Source: Isoetes taiwanensis
Taxonomy: Eukaryota > Streptophyta > Lycopodiopsida > Isoetales > Isoetaceae
DNA length: 64,000 nt
Direction of reading: 5' to 3'
Assembly: GCA_021234155.1 (NCBI GenBank)
Contig: JAJEKV010000175.1
Coordinates: forward strand, 186,001-250,000
Shown here: in pieces, positions 1-11,185 of the stretch
Layout: each line of letters starts with the position of its first letter
Numbering within the stretch: the stretch's first letter is position 1
Position numbers and translations under genes: made by a program
Notes under the pieces: generated by a model
What the model was told of the DNA's origin: nothing
Database searches by the model: none
The model's input: only the letters and a program-made list of their open reading frames with translations

Positions 1-20
1 AGTTCGGATGCGGCAGAAAT

Positions 21-278
21 ATGGACCAATAATTACGCATCAACACAATATCATAAGTAGATGAATCACATAGACTATAAAAAGGAGAAGAAAATCAGAC
101 AAACTTTTATGTTCTTTATGTATCAACATTTTTGGAGCTTAATTCATAGGCTCATAATGGACCAATAATTCTGCATCAACACAATATCATAAGTAGATGA
201 ATCACATAGACTATAAACAAAAGAAAATCTGTACAAACTTTTATGTTCTTTATGTATCAACATTTTTGGAGCTTAACA
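21..278. repeat. Tandem duplication, period about 136 bp
   Basis: Two adjacent units start at 21 and 157. Both hold the same blocks in the same order: ATGGACCAATAATT, CATCAACACAATATCATAAG and TATGTATCAACATTTTTGG. The second unit lacks a short A-rich piece. No coding potential is seen. Confidence 0.85.
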
Positions 279-652
279 TTATGTAAAACATTCAGGAAAA
301 AAAGGGGAGTATCTTTGTTTCACCATATGAGAAAAGAGCAAGAAACCTCCACAAAGTGGAGGTAAGATTGTTTGGCATCATCACATGAAAAGACAAGCTT
401 TTGTAGTTCAGTTAATAACATAATATGTCTTTCTGAAAAAAAAAAACAAACTAAGTCATGCGTCTTTCAGAAAAAACTAAGGAATGTTGTGTTGTCCATC
501 ATATAGACACAAGGATTTTGAATAGCTGTGCAAAGGGCTGGGATGTATGAAGCTTAATCTAGTCCTTTTCCAAGCAATTTGCTTGGAATTAAAGCCAGGC
601 AATTTCCTTTAAGTATATACATTAAGCATCCCAGCTGAAGAAAGAAAAGTAC

Positions 653-762
653 CTTCAGCCGATGATCTCCTCCAAGGATTCTGTAGCTAAAAATGTGTTC
701 ATTTTCGTCCAGGATCTCCAACCTTTCCGTGCTCTGGTTGCCATAAGTCCTGTGAATGTCAC
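653..762 (-). pseudogene. PYR/PYL/RCAR ABA-receptor exon fragment, frameshifted
   Basis: On the minus strand 733 to 653 reads STERLEILDENEHIF followed by GGDHRLK, the strongly conserved core of the PYL abscisic-acid receptor family (START/Bet v1 fold). GGDHRLK is directly followed by a GT donor at 652-651, which I recall as the intron position of the intron-containing PYL7-10-type genes. Upstream, GLMAT (the family's gate-loop region, usually SGLPAT) is in another frame, so about one base is missing near 734. The first exon, and the START-domain start expected just before this point, are not visible at higher coordinates. The last exon is not visible between 1 and 650 and could lie outside the window. 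Known: the family binds ABA and inhibits PP2C phosphatases. Inferred: this copy is a broken gene fragment. The family call is firm; the broken status is fairly sure. Confidence 0.75.
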
Positions 763-962
763 AGCGCTGAGGCAACATTGTAGAGTACATCAATGAAGGT
801 GGTGGTCTTGGGGATTGATCTGAGTATCCATAACAACACTGCCCCTATTATGGACACTAATAGGAAATGTGTAACATGAAGACTATAATAATGCTTGATC
901 TCCATGAACAATAGCCGATAAATTACATTGCCTTTTTATGCTTGATTCCTCTTCTGCTGCTT

Positions 963-1875
963 TCAAAAGCTCTGCATGAAAGCCTGAAAAACATGCTTAG
1001 GAAAAATCCAATGACATGCCTGAATGACAGTTACAAAATCCAATATCTTAACCCACCGAAAGGATTGCTTGAGGAAAGAATCAAGAAAATCAGAGCTTAA
1101 ATTAAAGATCAAAGAAAGGTCTCTATGTGCATATATTTTTGGCATCTGTATACGATCCTGCTTAATTGCTAGAGATGGAAGCGAAAAACATAAAGAATGC
1201 AGAGAATAAATACTGACCTGCTCTACCACTTTCTCTACTTGCTTGCTTGCTCGCCAATTTTTGGCTGTTCTCTTGATTTTCCATGTTGCGTCTTGTTCCA
1301 TATAGACGATCTGAGACCCTCTCCGCACGATTCCCTACACTCTATGAATCCCAAAAACCAGAGAGCTATTTCTAAAGCAGAGGTTCATTCTTAAGATGGG
1401 CGACGCTAAAAGGCAATTTGCCTATCTCCAATTGCTTTCAAAATCTCTGCATGAAAGTCTGAAGGACATGCTTAGGATATTTCGGTTAACTTCAATAGTT
1501 ACAAAATCCAATATCTTAACCCACAGAAAGGATTGCTTGAGAAAAGAATCAAGAAAATCGGAGCTTAAATTAAAGATCAAAGAAAGATCTCTATGTGCAT
1601 ATATTTTTGGCATCTGTATATGATCCTGCTTAATTTCTAGAGATGGAAGCAAAAAAACATAACGAACGCAGAGAATAAATACTGACCTGCTCTACCACTT
1701 TCTATCGCAGCTGCTTGCTCTGCCAATTTTTGGCATCTTCTCTTGATTTTCCAAATACTCCATGGTGCACCTTGTTCCATATAGACGATTAGGAATCCTC
1801 TGCCGGATTCCCTACACTCTATGAATCCCAAAAACTAGAGAGCTGTTTCTAAAGCAGAGATTCGTTCTTAAGAAT
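963..1875. repeat. Tandem duplication, two copies of about 435 bp, period about 477 bp
   Basis: Copy 1 spans about 963-1395 and copy 2 about 1441-1875. They share long identical blocks such as GATTGCTTGAG, AAATTAAAGATCAAAGAAAG and GCATATATTTTTGGCATCTG, and the same ending, GGCGACGCTAAAAGG or its variant. Each copy holds minus-strand open frames of 60-120 codons with no recognisable domain. On the minus strand both copies keep GAGCAG followed by GTCAGT, a good splice-donor match, so a decayed duplicated exon is possible but unproven. Confidence 0.85.
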
Positions 1876-1997
1876 GGGTCGACGCTAAAAGGCAATTTGC
1901 CTATAAAAATCCACCGGTTTGCTCATGTGAACGGCAATATACCTAGATGTTTTGGGTTGCCTTTTCCCTTCTGGACATTCTCGATAGAGAACGGCTT

Positions 1998-2070
1998 TCC
2001 CAGCTACGTGGGTGCATCTACAGAGTAAGCTCATCCCAGCTGCGTGGGTGCATCTACAGAGTAAGGCTCA
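1998..2070. repeat. 36-bp tandem duplication
   Basis: Two adjacent units share TCCCAGCT, then GCGTGGGTGCATCTACAG and AGTAAG. The second unit differs by one base and one inserted G. Confidence 0.85.
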
Positions 2071-2357
2071 TGGCAATTCATGCCTCTAAGCCGACTCAAA
2101 GAGGATGCTAATCTTGTCCTCGGCAGCAGCGACAGGGGCTAGCTTTCAAGGTTTCAGTTCGTGCCGAGAGCTAAGAGACGCCGGAAGATGGATCTGCTAT
2201 AGCCAGAGCAGAGCAAGGAATCAAGACCCAGGATTGCTTGCAGAGCAAGAAAGGGGAACCATGCCGGATTGCTTGCTCTGCAGGGCCGGGCGCCATAGCA
2301 GGGCTTGCTTGCAGCCGAAGAAAACGGCCCAAAAAATATTTCTTTTTTTTTTTCAGG

Positions 2358-2395
2358 GACACGTGTCAAATCCAGGTTTTTTAGGGACACGTGTC
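2358..2395. promoter_or_regulatory. Two G-box palindromes 28 bp apart
   Basis: The 10-bp palindrome GACACGTGTC occurs at 2358-2367 and 2386-2395, inside a short direct repeat (AGGGACACGTGTC). CACGTG is the bZIP/bHLH G-box core. Single further copies occur near 4251 and 32258. No promoter or adjacent gene is recognised here, so function is uncertain. Confidence 0.4.
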
Positions 2396-2458
2396 GAATC
2401 TAGGTTTTTTTTCCATCAAAGAAAATAAGAGGGGAACATGCTTTATATATGGTATGAT

Positions 2459-3503
2459 GAGACACACTTTTAGCTCTACATATGCAATCAACTAGAGTTG
2501 GAAAAGTTGAACATATTTATTCCACTTACCACGGGACAAAGAATTTGACCTTCAACTAGTAGTTTTTACATGGAAAAGAAAAGTATGGCATATCCAAATT
2601 CAACTCCTCGAGACAAACATGATGGAAGATGATAGAAATCCATGTGGATCCTGTGTCTTTGACTTTTCGATGCACTACCAAGCAACCCTTGCATCTTACA
2701 CTTAATAGGGGAACATGCACATATAACTTCAATGGATACGAACAACTTGTTTATTTTGATCCAACTACAATTTTGCATAATTGCAAATAAATAAATGTCT
2801 TTATCTATCTACAATAAATTTATCGCAACAGCCGTTCTCATTTCTAAATTTGGTGGTGGTGGTGGTGAGGCAATTGTAGGGATCAGTTGTAGACTCTTTA
2901 GCAGCCGTAATCCGAGGGTTTATCCTTATTAATGTTTGCTCAATTTGAAGTTGTGTGCCTGCTGCCTGCTTAGCAGCCCACATGATCCGCGAACTTTATT
3001 GGCTCCCGAAATCGGGTCAATCCGCCAAGGGGGTTAAGCCCGGTGAACCCCCGAAGATTCGCTCCAAAGGACCGGGAGGATTCGCCCAAAGCCAGTGGCT
3101 GGGGGCATGTGGCCCGGCGGCGTTGCCCCACCTCGTCGTGCCAGAGACGAATGTCATTATGTTGCTCTAGAATTACCTCACAAAATAGGGAGCCATCTTT
3201 ACAGTACTTATAGAGGAGGAAAGTGTTGCGAAAGGGTGAAAATAGAGTTACCTTGGTTTTGGTAATACCTTCGCAAGGTATCCCTTTCGACGGAATCACA
3301 ACAAAAAAATTCCATCCGGTGGAATCTCTTGGCCAAATTGTGCAGTAACCCAGAAGCTGCGCATTTTGAGGGCAGTTTTCTCCCCTCTTGGAACTGATTG
3401 AATCCAGAGGCATTGGAGGAGATTTTTGGTTCGCAGGGATCAGCTTCTTTAATCCCTCTCATTCCGACCATGATGGAAGTCACTTGAACCAATTTGGAGT
3501 CAT
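2459..3503 (-). repeat. Block B repeat, copy 1 (inverted relative to 55985-56986)
   Basis: About 1 kb matches the plus strand of 55985-56986 in reverse orientation. Similarity starts at the shared GAGACACACTTTTAGCTC and ends near CCAATTTGGAG. A GC-rich segment at about 3000-3130 is replaced by unrelated sequence in the other copy. Both copies encode a 93-94 codon frame (here 3492 to 3208, minus) that differs by an in-frame 3-bp indel. Downstream of that frame on the minus strand comes a TATA-like CTATAAGTACTGTAAAG. No known domain is visible. It may be part of a transposable element. Confidence 0.8.
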
Positions 3504-5503
3504 GTTTGCTTAGTTTTGGAATTTTTTTTCTCTATTTTTGTCAGAGTTCTTCATGCAGGCCCAAAAGCAGTAATTCAGGAGCAAACTACCAAGATATCTA
3601 TCTATTTTTTTTCTATCTGTGAACAACAACGGTAGAGGTTGAATCCTTGCTTGTGGTTCCTTGGTTGTGGTTCGGCTGGTAAGGGTCGACATGGCCTAGA
3701 ATACTGATGAAAGAAGGAAAAAACTTGTATTTCTTGAAGTAGGTTCGTTTGCTATTCTCGTTTTTTTGCAGTGGGGTAGCTGCTAGGTCAGTTTTCCGTC
3801 AAGCCATTGAAAGCAAGCTCTGTAACAAAACCATTTTTTCTGTTGTAAGATCGATCTGCCTCATAAAGCCAAGGGTGTGTTAGTTCAAGTTTTTTTGTTA
3901 CTCTTAGCTTTTGCGAATCCCTTGTTTTCATAGGAGATCAAACTTCTTAAATAATTTCTTTTTTATTCCTTCATTGATTTACTTGTCTAATTCAGTGATT
4001 TTGCTTGTTTTTTGGCTATTTTTCTCCGAATGCAAGCACAACGGCATTGCATATAGAGGAAGCCACTATCGCCATCTGCATCTCTGCAATGAAGGGGTTG
4101 AAAAAATAGTGATGCAAAGGAACAAATATGTGTTTCTTGAAGCGAAGCGCTGTAAGTTATTGTCGAAAAAACACATGCAAACAACAAATCACCGGGTTAA
4201 CCAGTCATCTGGAATTGGAAGATCCAACTTCCATGATTGTAGGGGAATGACACGTGTCAGCCTTAAAATGCACGCCATGGAATCTGTGCGACCTTGTTTC
4301 TATATTGATTGGGAACGTGATTCCTATAATAGTGGATGTTTAAAGATTTTTAGTTCTCAAGATTACATAACTTTGGACTATGATGTGCTTTAATGCTTAT
4401 ATTGTATTGTTCTAATTTTGCATTGTAGAATTAATATTGTCTTTCATATTTTTAGGCATCCCATTTTTAGTTGCACGTCAAAATCTAATACTATTTCAAT
4501 AGTTATCTATGTCAAATCTATACATGCATCGTTATATGAAACATAATTTTTAGTGATCATTTTTGTAGTGTGTGAAAAATCATAATTTCAAATTTGAGAC
4601 ATGGTGGAACACACAATTTGTTTTCTGATAAACATTCTACGATGGTACAAATGCTTAAAATTGTTAAATTGGCAGGCAACTGCCACATTTGAAGTTGCGG
4701 TTAAAATTGAAAAAATATTAATATAAATCAGTATTATGATAATTGTTGATTCAATAAAAATCATGCGGAAATATAGTAGTGCAACAATAATTCACATAAT
4801 ATAACATCAGATTGCATATACTGTTACATTGAGAGACTGTTACATTCAGAAACTGTACACTAAAAATAGTCAAGGATAGATGGTCCAAAGAGCTCAGTGA
4901 ACCGAGTAACATATAGCCATAGATTTATAATATACGTTGATAATTTTCTACTGTACTCTATTGAGACATCTAGCCACAAAACTTAAAGGAAGATATATTA
5001 CGATTATTTTTCCGTTTTCATGAGCCTGTAGATTGGGCTAGCAGTAGCTATGCTACCTGTCTGCACTGCATGTAAAAATTCATGCGTGGACAATTTGAAG
5101 CGGTTAGAAGCATACTAATTTTCTCCTTGAATTTAATATAAGGGTAATGTACCTTTGTGATGGCCAAGTGTCCTGAATATTGCACCTAGTCCAAAACATC
5201 CAGAGAGCAAATACTTGTGAACGTGATTGTAAATGGCACATGGACAATCTGTTACGTCTTCTAGTTGTTTAAACAGAACATCTGGGAAGTGTCGTTATAT
5301 ATATAGTTAATGTGTAAAAAATACATTCACATGATGCTTCAATCCACCTACATTTCTTATAAGCTGGTTCATTTGTATAATCTAGCAGGTCTTTCCCATC
5401 AAAGTTTGTTTGAGTCGGAGGTTCGATGGAACCACTAGTAAGTAAGCATAACGAAATGTTTTGAAAGAAAAGAATATTTCAGTAGTTGTGTTTGCAAAGT
5501 AAA
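3504..5503. other. Intergenic, no supported gene
   Basis: AT-rich sequence without recognisable coding or RNA features. A 160-codon plus-strand frame at 3911-4393 has no domain, no codon-like structure and a hydrophobic low-complexity start, and is not supported as a gene. Confidence 0.5.
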
Positions 5504-5505
5504 TA

Positions 5506-5524
5506 AGGGAAGGTGCCCACCAAT
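5506..5524 (+). repeat. Left terminal inverted repeat of the pogo-like element
   Basis: 19 bp, perfectly complementary to 8325-8343 and preceded by TA at 5504-5505. A subterminal GTGCACC motif follows. Confidence 0.9.
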
Positions 5525-6221
5525 AGTGCACCTAATTTTCTTTGATCTGCTGTGAGCACAATCTTGGACAATTACATGTGCAAAGTTGCCATAAACTTGC
5601 CCCAGATCCTAAACTTACTTATAGAAAAATAAAAACTTGAAATCTCAAAACTTACTGCAAGTTATGAGCTCGGATTCAAGAGGGGGTCAAATGCCCTCAA
5701 TGGAGAGGGAAGTGCCTGTATGGACAGGTTATCTTTGGTGCGCTCCATTGACATCCGTGGAGTGCACCATTGTCTTCAGTGATGAACTTGTACTCCAATC
5801 ATTGGATCAATGCAGGACCCTTATTGGTGATATCTGCAACAAGGAGTGGTGCACATTAGACACCCAATACGAGAGGAGCTTGCATTTTAATGGTGCATGC
5901 ACACAACCTAAATGGCTCATACACACAACCAAAATGTCTCACTTAGACTCCCTCATTTGCACACTAAACAACTCTAATGGACTGTCTATATACCTTGTAT
6001 TTGCTTAAAGTTGAAGACTTCAAATGTGATATTTCTGCTTGTCTTCTTTATCCCTGCAATGTTGGTCCCAGCTGCAAATGTGTGTCTCCTCCAAACTACA
6101 ACCTATAAGCTCATATTCTTTAAGAGGCTGCTGTCTTGAAACAGTGGCTGCTGTACATCAAGAGGCAAGTCAACAACAAGATCTACAGCTTGGCTTTGCT
6201 GGCTATTGGCACCTGCAACAC

Positions 6222-7458
6222 TCATAGAAGGTTTGTTAGTAGGAACAATATTTTCTTGGTCATTCTCCAAAGCATTGCTTCCAAGGCTGCCTCTATCTGT
6301 TGCACCTCCTCTTCATCAATTTCCATGTCATAATCTTCATACCTCCTTAGCTTTCTCTTTCTTTGAGGCCTAATTGGCCTCCCTTCTTCAACTGCCTTTC
6401 TTTTCTCCTCATCCCTCAACCTCTTTGCCTCTTCCTTTCTTCTTCCTTCCTCTTCTTCTCCCTCTCTTTTGCCTCCCTTTTGCTCTCCTGCACTCTCTTC
6501 CTCTCGCCATCTTTCTCTTGTCTTATCCTAGCAGCCTCTTCATGCTTCTTTTGCAACTCCAGCCTAGCACTAGTGACATCTTCTGCTGAAACATACAACC
6601 TACCTCTCAAAGACTCTGGAATTCTTGCCCTCCTTGCCTTTTTACCTTGGTTTCCATACCTTGGTACTGCTGGTTGGATTTCAGACCTTAGTGCAGGGTC
6701 AAGTGGTTGAGCTGCATCATCATTGGGGAGAATAGGCTCATTGCCTACATCAATGGCTGCAAAGACGGTGGTTTCTTAATTTGTACTTAAAATGAGAAAG
6801 CTTCAGAGGGACATGCAAAAAATAGACCAGAATTGCAATATATATACCTTCATCAACTCCTTCAACATCTGCTGCATCAGAATCTGAACATGCTTCAGCA
6901 CCTTGGTCCAAATTTGTTGGCACATTGGCATGCCTTTCTTCATGCAACACAACCGCCTAAAGGATCAGCTTTGTACTCTCAAATCATCAAGAGGCCAGAT
7001 TCCAGTGCTAGAGAATCCAGTCTTGATGTTGGCTGGAGAACAAGCTAAATTCGTAGCATTAGAAATAAGAGAGGCAATGTCTTCTTTTGAAGGCTTGATT
7101 CCATAATTGTCATGCATGTACTTTGCCCTTAGCCTTCTAAAATTGGCTTTGAAAGGGGCAAAAATACCTGTATCTACTGGCTATCTGGCCTCCCTTCGTC
7201 ACATAATTGAAAGGCCCAATTAAGCAGCATCTCCTCCTCTTTCATTGTCAATCCCTTTGGGATTGCACCAAACTTGTTGAGTGATAAACCATAAAGATGA
7301 TTTCTTAAGGTGGTTTGTGGTATCCCAAAGTGGCTTGCAGCTCCTCTTATGGATAGCAGTCCATCTTCAATTGGATCAATAGCCTTGTCTAAGTCTTCCT
7401 TGGACAAAGCTCCCCTCTTTGCACATCTAACCTTCTTAGGCCCTAAATCCTCATGCAA
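6222..7458 (-). pseudogene. pogo/jerky-like transposase (psq HTH, DDE_1 family), catalytic core deleted
   Basis: The frame 7458 to 7177 reads a pipsqueak-type helix-turn-helix (LSKEDLDKAID, then LSIRGAASHFGIPQTTLRNH). It continues into the start of a CENPB-type HTH (LTMKEEEMLLNWAF, CDEGRPDS). It then runs straight into PVDTGIFAPFKANFRR and, further on, FSSTGIWPLDDLR (7181-6965, another frame), the region that follows the DDE domain in this family. The catalytic part, several hundred bases, is therefore missing. A lysine/glutamate-rich tail follows at 6710-6222 (QKKHEEAARIRQEKD), with at least one frameshift near 6416. An N-terminal extension at 7645-7460 (NMNLRKRSRAKPP, TSKKKRSS) is separated by an in-frame stop at 7544-7546. 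Such proteins cut and paste their own element in the nucleus; this copy cannot be catalytic. Confidence 0.82.
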
Positions 7459-8324
7459 CTCTTGCCGTTCTTGGATAAGTGGTCTTGAGGACCTCTTCTT
7501 CTTGCTGGTAGGGATTAGAATTACATCTTCTTGGCAGGCATGGGCTTATGTTGGTTCTTGTGGAGGTTTAGCACGAGATCTCTTCCTCAGGTTCATATTT
7601 GCAAAGCTCCCAAAACTGCAAGAATTGATACTGCCACTATCAAATTCAAATGGAGGGACACGTTGCTGAGCCAAGAGGGATGAGCCATATTTAAAGGGTT
7701 GAAGGTGGCTGAAAGAAGGGCAGGGATGAAGGCATGTCATCAATCCAAGAAGACATGCTATGACAACCATTAGATAAAGAACAAGAGAGAGAAGAGTGCA
7801 CCATTAGAGAGAAGATAAGGGAAAGGAAGGGCAAGATGCAACCAGCTCATCAATCCACCAATTTGGAGCATCTCAACCTTCCATTTCAATGGAAGATCAA
7901 CAAGGTGAGCGCCAAGAATGCATGCAGCTGCAACAAAAGGCCCTTTGATCAAAAAAGCAAATAATGGAACTAAAAATTTGCATGCTGAATCTGTAAGATA
8001 CTTATCTTTTTGACCGACCATGCATGCCTTCCAAAAATATGATGCTAAAATTGTTGAATCAGATTGAATGCCAACCGCTTTTTAGGCGCCTCAACAAGGG
8101 ATGGAGCATCACCAACCGCTGGTGTTTGGAGCGCCATTAAGGGAATATAAGTGGCTGCTCCATCCATGGCGGGAAGGAGCTGCGCCATTGCCAGGAAAGA
8201 TGTTCTCCACTGCCTAATCTGCTTGTCTTCGTTAGGGTTTAGGGCAGGGCATACATGGGTACAGGTATACGCAATATCTCAATGGTCGGGAGGCCATTTT
8301 TGGATGCACCATATGCACCTAACC

Positions 8325-8343
8325 ATTGGTGGGCACCTTCCCT
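8325..8343 (-). repeat. Right terminal inverted repeat of the pogo-like element
   Basis: 19 bp, perfect complement of the left end, followed by TA at 8344-8345. Confidence 0.9.
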
Positions 8344-8345
8344 TA

Positions 8346-9361
8346 ACAACTTTTTGTCCAAGTATTTCTTAAAAGCTTTATAATGCAGAGAACTTCATGA
8401 GAAATTATAAAATAACCCTCAACAGAGCTTGGATACAATGCATACGACACGTTACCCAAGATGTTTTGCCGGTCAACCTTTTGTACATGGCATCAGGCCA
8501 GCATTGCCCAGATGATATAACTTGCAAAACCATTCAAAAATTGATACCAAAAGGGCTCTGTCATCTATTCCACTAGAACCTTTGATGTATTTAAGGTAGG
8601 AAAATGTGCAACAACAAATATCAATCCAACATCAGGAACAGTAAATGCATCTTCAAGCTAGGAACATAGAACATATCATCTTCTTATTTTGCTTTAGCAA
8701 GCACGCAAAGTTCTAACCTGGAGTGGCAAAAGTTATGGTGAGATTCATGCTGCTTGTAAAAAATAGACCTGGATTTTCCCATTTCCAGTCTATATTGATG
8801 CGGGATTAATCTGTGGTTCTCCTATCTGACAGGGAATTCTTCACGGTCTTTTTGTTACAGAGAACTTAACATCGTCACAAAATCTATATGATAAAAGAAA
8901 TAATTATTAGGCAGTTCCTATTGATCCAAAAGCCAAGTAGATGCTTACCAACACCATCTGCCATAAGCACATTCTTCTATCTAACCTCAGCAGGCTCAAA
9001 TTCTGGCTCTATACTCTCTGTTAACATATACGCAATAAAAGACCAGTGAAAAGCAAAGCAATGGAAAAGGCAAAATGATAAGAATTTTTGCTAAATTGCA
9101 TCCGATTTCATTACACAAACCAAATCAAGCATTATAACAGACCTGGTGACCTAAGGTACGAAAAAAATAGGGTGGAGATTTAGCTCTGAACCATAGCCAA
9201 TGGAGAAAAATCACTCCAAGGTTCTCGCCAAAATAAAGGAGCTTGAGCTCCATACTGTGCCGCTTCTCAATACCAACCTCAGTGCGCCCTGGCATTTCTC
9301 CTCAAAGCATCTCATGCGACCTTGATCATGCTACAACTAGTGCGACCCAAACTTATTAGAG
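8346..9361. other. Intergenic, nothing recognised
   Basis: The stretch between the pogo-like element and the outer LTR retrotransposon shows no gene, RNA or clear repeat. Confidence 0.5.
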
Positions 9362-10972
9362 TGATCCGGCGTTCCAAAGATAATATCGCTCCCAATACGA
9401 TATTATATTGCCCGCGTCACCGTGCATCACGGATGACATGTACTCGCGAGACGTATAAGGTTGCACCTAGGGAGCAAGAGTTGCACCTAGGGGGGCAACA
9501 TCAAACGTTGTGCATGTTAAATAAACATACACAATAAATAACCCCATGGACCCCATTGCCAATTGGCTAAATCCCATTTGGCCAATGTCTAACCTAACCC
9601 TAAGGGTTCTATATAAGGGCTAAAACCCTAGACCCTAGCTCTCTTTTCGTTTGACCATTTAGGGTTTTCTAGAGTTCCTTCCATTTTCGCATTTAGGGTT
9701 CTCTTGGGCCATTTCGCCAAGGTAGGACCCCAATTAGCATTGCTAGGCTCTGAAAGTCGGATTTGCACAACGTAATATTGAGTAGCAGCCATTGTTCACA
9801 AGATCGAGTATGGACGCCTTCCAAGGATCGAGCGAGTCGAGGAGCGGTATCTAGTCATTCTTGTTGTGCAAAACCGTCTTTGGGCATGGCAATATGCCGG
9901 TTTAGCATGTTAGATCATCTCTAGAGGCCTTATAGATCCCGGATCCGGCTCTAACAAAGGAACCTAACTCAAGTATGTAGTTAGTTAGTTTAGATGTTAT
10001 TTTCTATTTCGGTTAGATGATGATGGATGTATTTGACTCTGTGATCTCCATGTATGGGGAAAGGGGGGGTAGAGACCCAAAGCCGTGTAGTAGATGTTCC
10101 TAGCATAGCACCTTAGTTCCCCTGTTACATGCCCGCCATGTGAGCCCACCGGGCCAGGGTGAAGGGGCTAGGCCGGTTGATAAGGAGGAACTTGTCTCAT
10201 CACGACCGACCCCTCCGGGTAGTAAGGCCTATCGGGTCTCTGCAGGCTAGGCTTAATGGCTTGTCACTGCGTGTGGGCAAGGCATGAGCTCGACACTCGT
10301 GGGGTGGTGGATATGACCTTCCAGTGAGTTCAAGTCGAATACGGGCAGTGGCCCTCTAGCCGCCTGTGATGAGCATGGATGCCTCTGGAGGAGAGGCAAC
10401 TCTCTTCCTGCCTCATCGGGGCTGGGGAGATGCAACCCAGTAGTAGTAGCCCCTCTGGCTATTCACCCGGCAGGCTACGGTCAAGTCCCAACACTTTTCA
10501 GCCTACTCTGCAAAGTGTGCATGGGAGGGGCGGATGGAGTGGATTACCCTAAGCTATGTTCTATGCCAGCCAAATCCATTGCCATGATTTCTGTGTGCAA
10601 TGAACTCTGGAGACCCTAGCCGTCCGGGCCATCCCCACGAGTCTGAGCCCCGGTAGGATCTCCCTCTTGTTATTTATGTTATGTGATGATGTTATTTCTA
10701 TGGTATTGCTATCTCTCGTGATGTTGTATTGTATTCACCTCTCGAGGTACTTGTATTTGTTTACCGTTAGTTGTGCTCACGCTTGTTTATTCACGCCTTC
10801 CAGATAGGTCGACCGATGGAAGACGGGTGAATGACACATCCATTCTTCCCTTTGTCGGCTCATCCCGATGGGAGTGGAGTCAGGGATGGCCCCGCCGCTG
10901 TAGCCGCCAGGGGAATGCTCCTCCTTCAATCGATGATGTGGGCATCGTGATAAGGAGTAGGGGGACGCCACA
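9362..10972 (+). repeat. Left LTR of the outer retrotransposon
   Basis: Direct repeat of 30482-32095. It contains a TATA box (9610-9617) after a run of telo-box-like CCTAACCCTAAGGG motifs. Differences from the right LTR are patchy single-base changes and short indels. Apparent frames inside (such as 10773-11114) are not genes. Confidence 0.88.
9610..9617 (+). promoter_or_regulatory. TATA box in the left outer LTR
   Basis: TATATAAG, followed by GGGCTAAAACCCTAGACCC. The equivalent site in the right LTR is 30728-30735. Position and conservation fit the LTR promoter at the U3/R junction. Confidence 0.6.
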
Positions 10973-10974
10973 AG

Positions 10975-10991
10975 CGGTATCGAGCATGATC
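10975..10991 (+). promoter_or_regulatory. Primer-binding site (degenerate, initiator-tRNA-Met type)
   Basis: CGGTATCGAGCATGATCT lies two bases after the left LTR. It resembles the plant consensus TGGTATCAGAGC with a changed first base and one missing base. It fixes the plus orientation of the outer element. Confidence 0.65.
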
Positions 10992-11185
10992 TTGGTAGAC
11001 CAGGATCGAAAGCAATCGACCATTTTCCTTAGGACTAACAGTAGACTTCCAGTCTTGGGAACAACCTCCCAAGCAAGAACCTCGAAAATTGGGAAAATGT
11101 TTTCCCAATTGTAGTGCAGCAATAGGTTAATGCTAAGAGTAGTGATAAGTTTTAGCAAAAACCCAACCTAAAATGGCCAAAAGGA

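Larger units (their letters stand above)
5506..8343 (-). mobile_element. pogo-like (Tc1/mariner superfamily) DNA transposon, internally deleted
   Basis: The element is bounded by perfect 19-bp terminal inverted repeats (AGGGAAGGTGCCCACCAAT at 5506-5524 and its complement at 8325-8343). These are flanked by TA dinucleotides at 5504-5505 and 8344-8345, the target duplication of Tc1/mariner-type elements. It contains a minus-strand transposase relic with psq-type and CENPB-type DNA-binding motifs but no catalytic core. At about 2.8 kb it is most likely a deletion derivative that needs a transposase in trans. The regions between the relic and the TIRs (5525-6221 and 7650-8324) hold no recognisable gene. 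Confidence 0.88.

Noticed and set aside
6363-6710. Plus-strand serine/leucine/phenylalanine-rich ORFs
   Set aside because: They are the antisense of the lysine/glutamate-rich tail of the pogo-like transposase.
10773-11158. Overlapping ORFs at the outer LTR end
   Set aside because: They cross the LTR boundary and primer site, and the right LTR does not preserve them.
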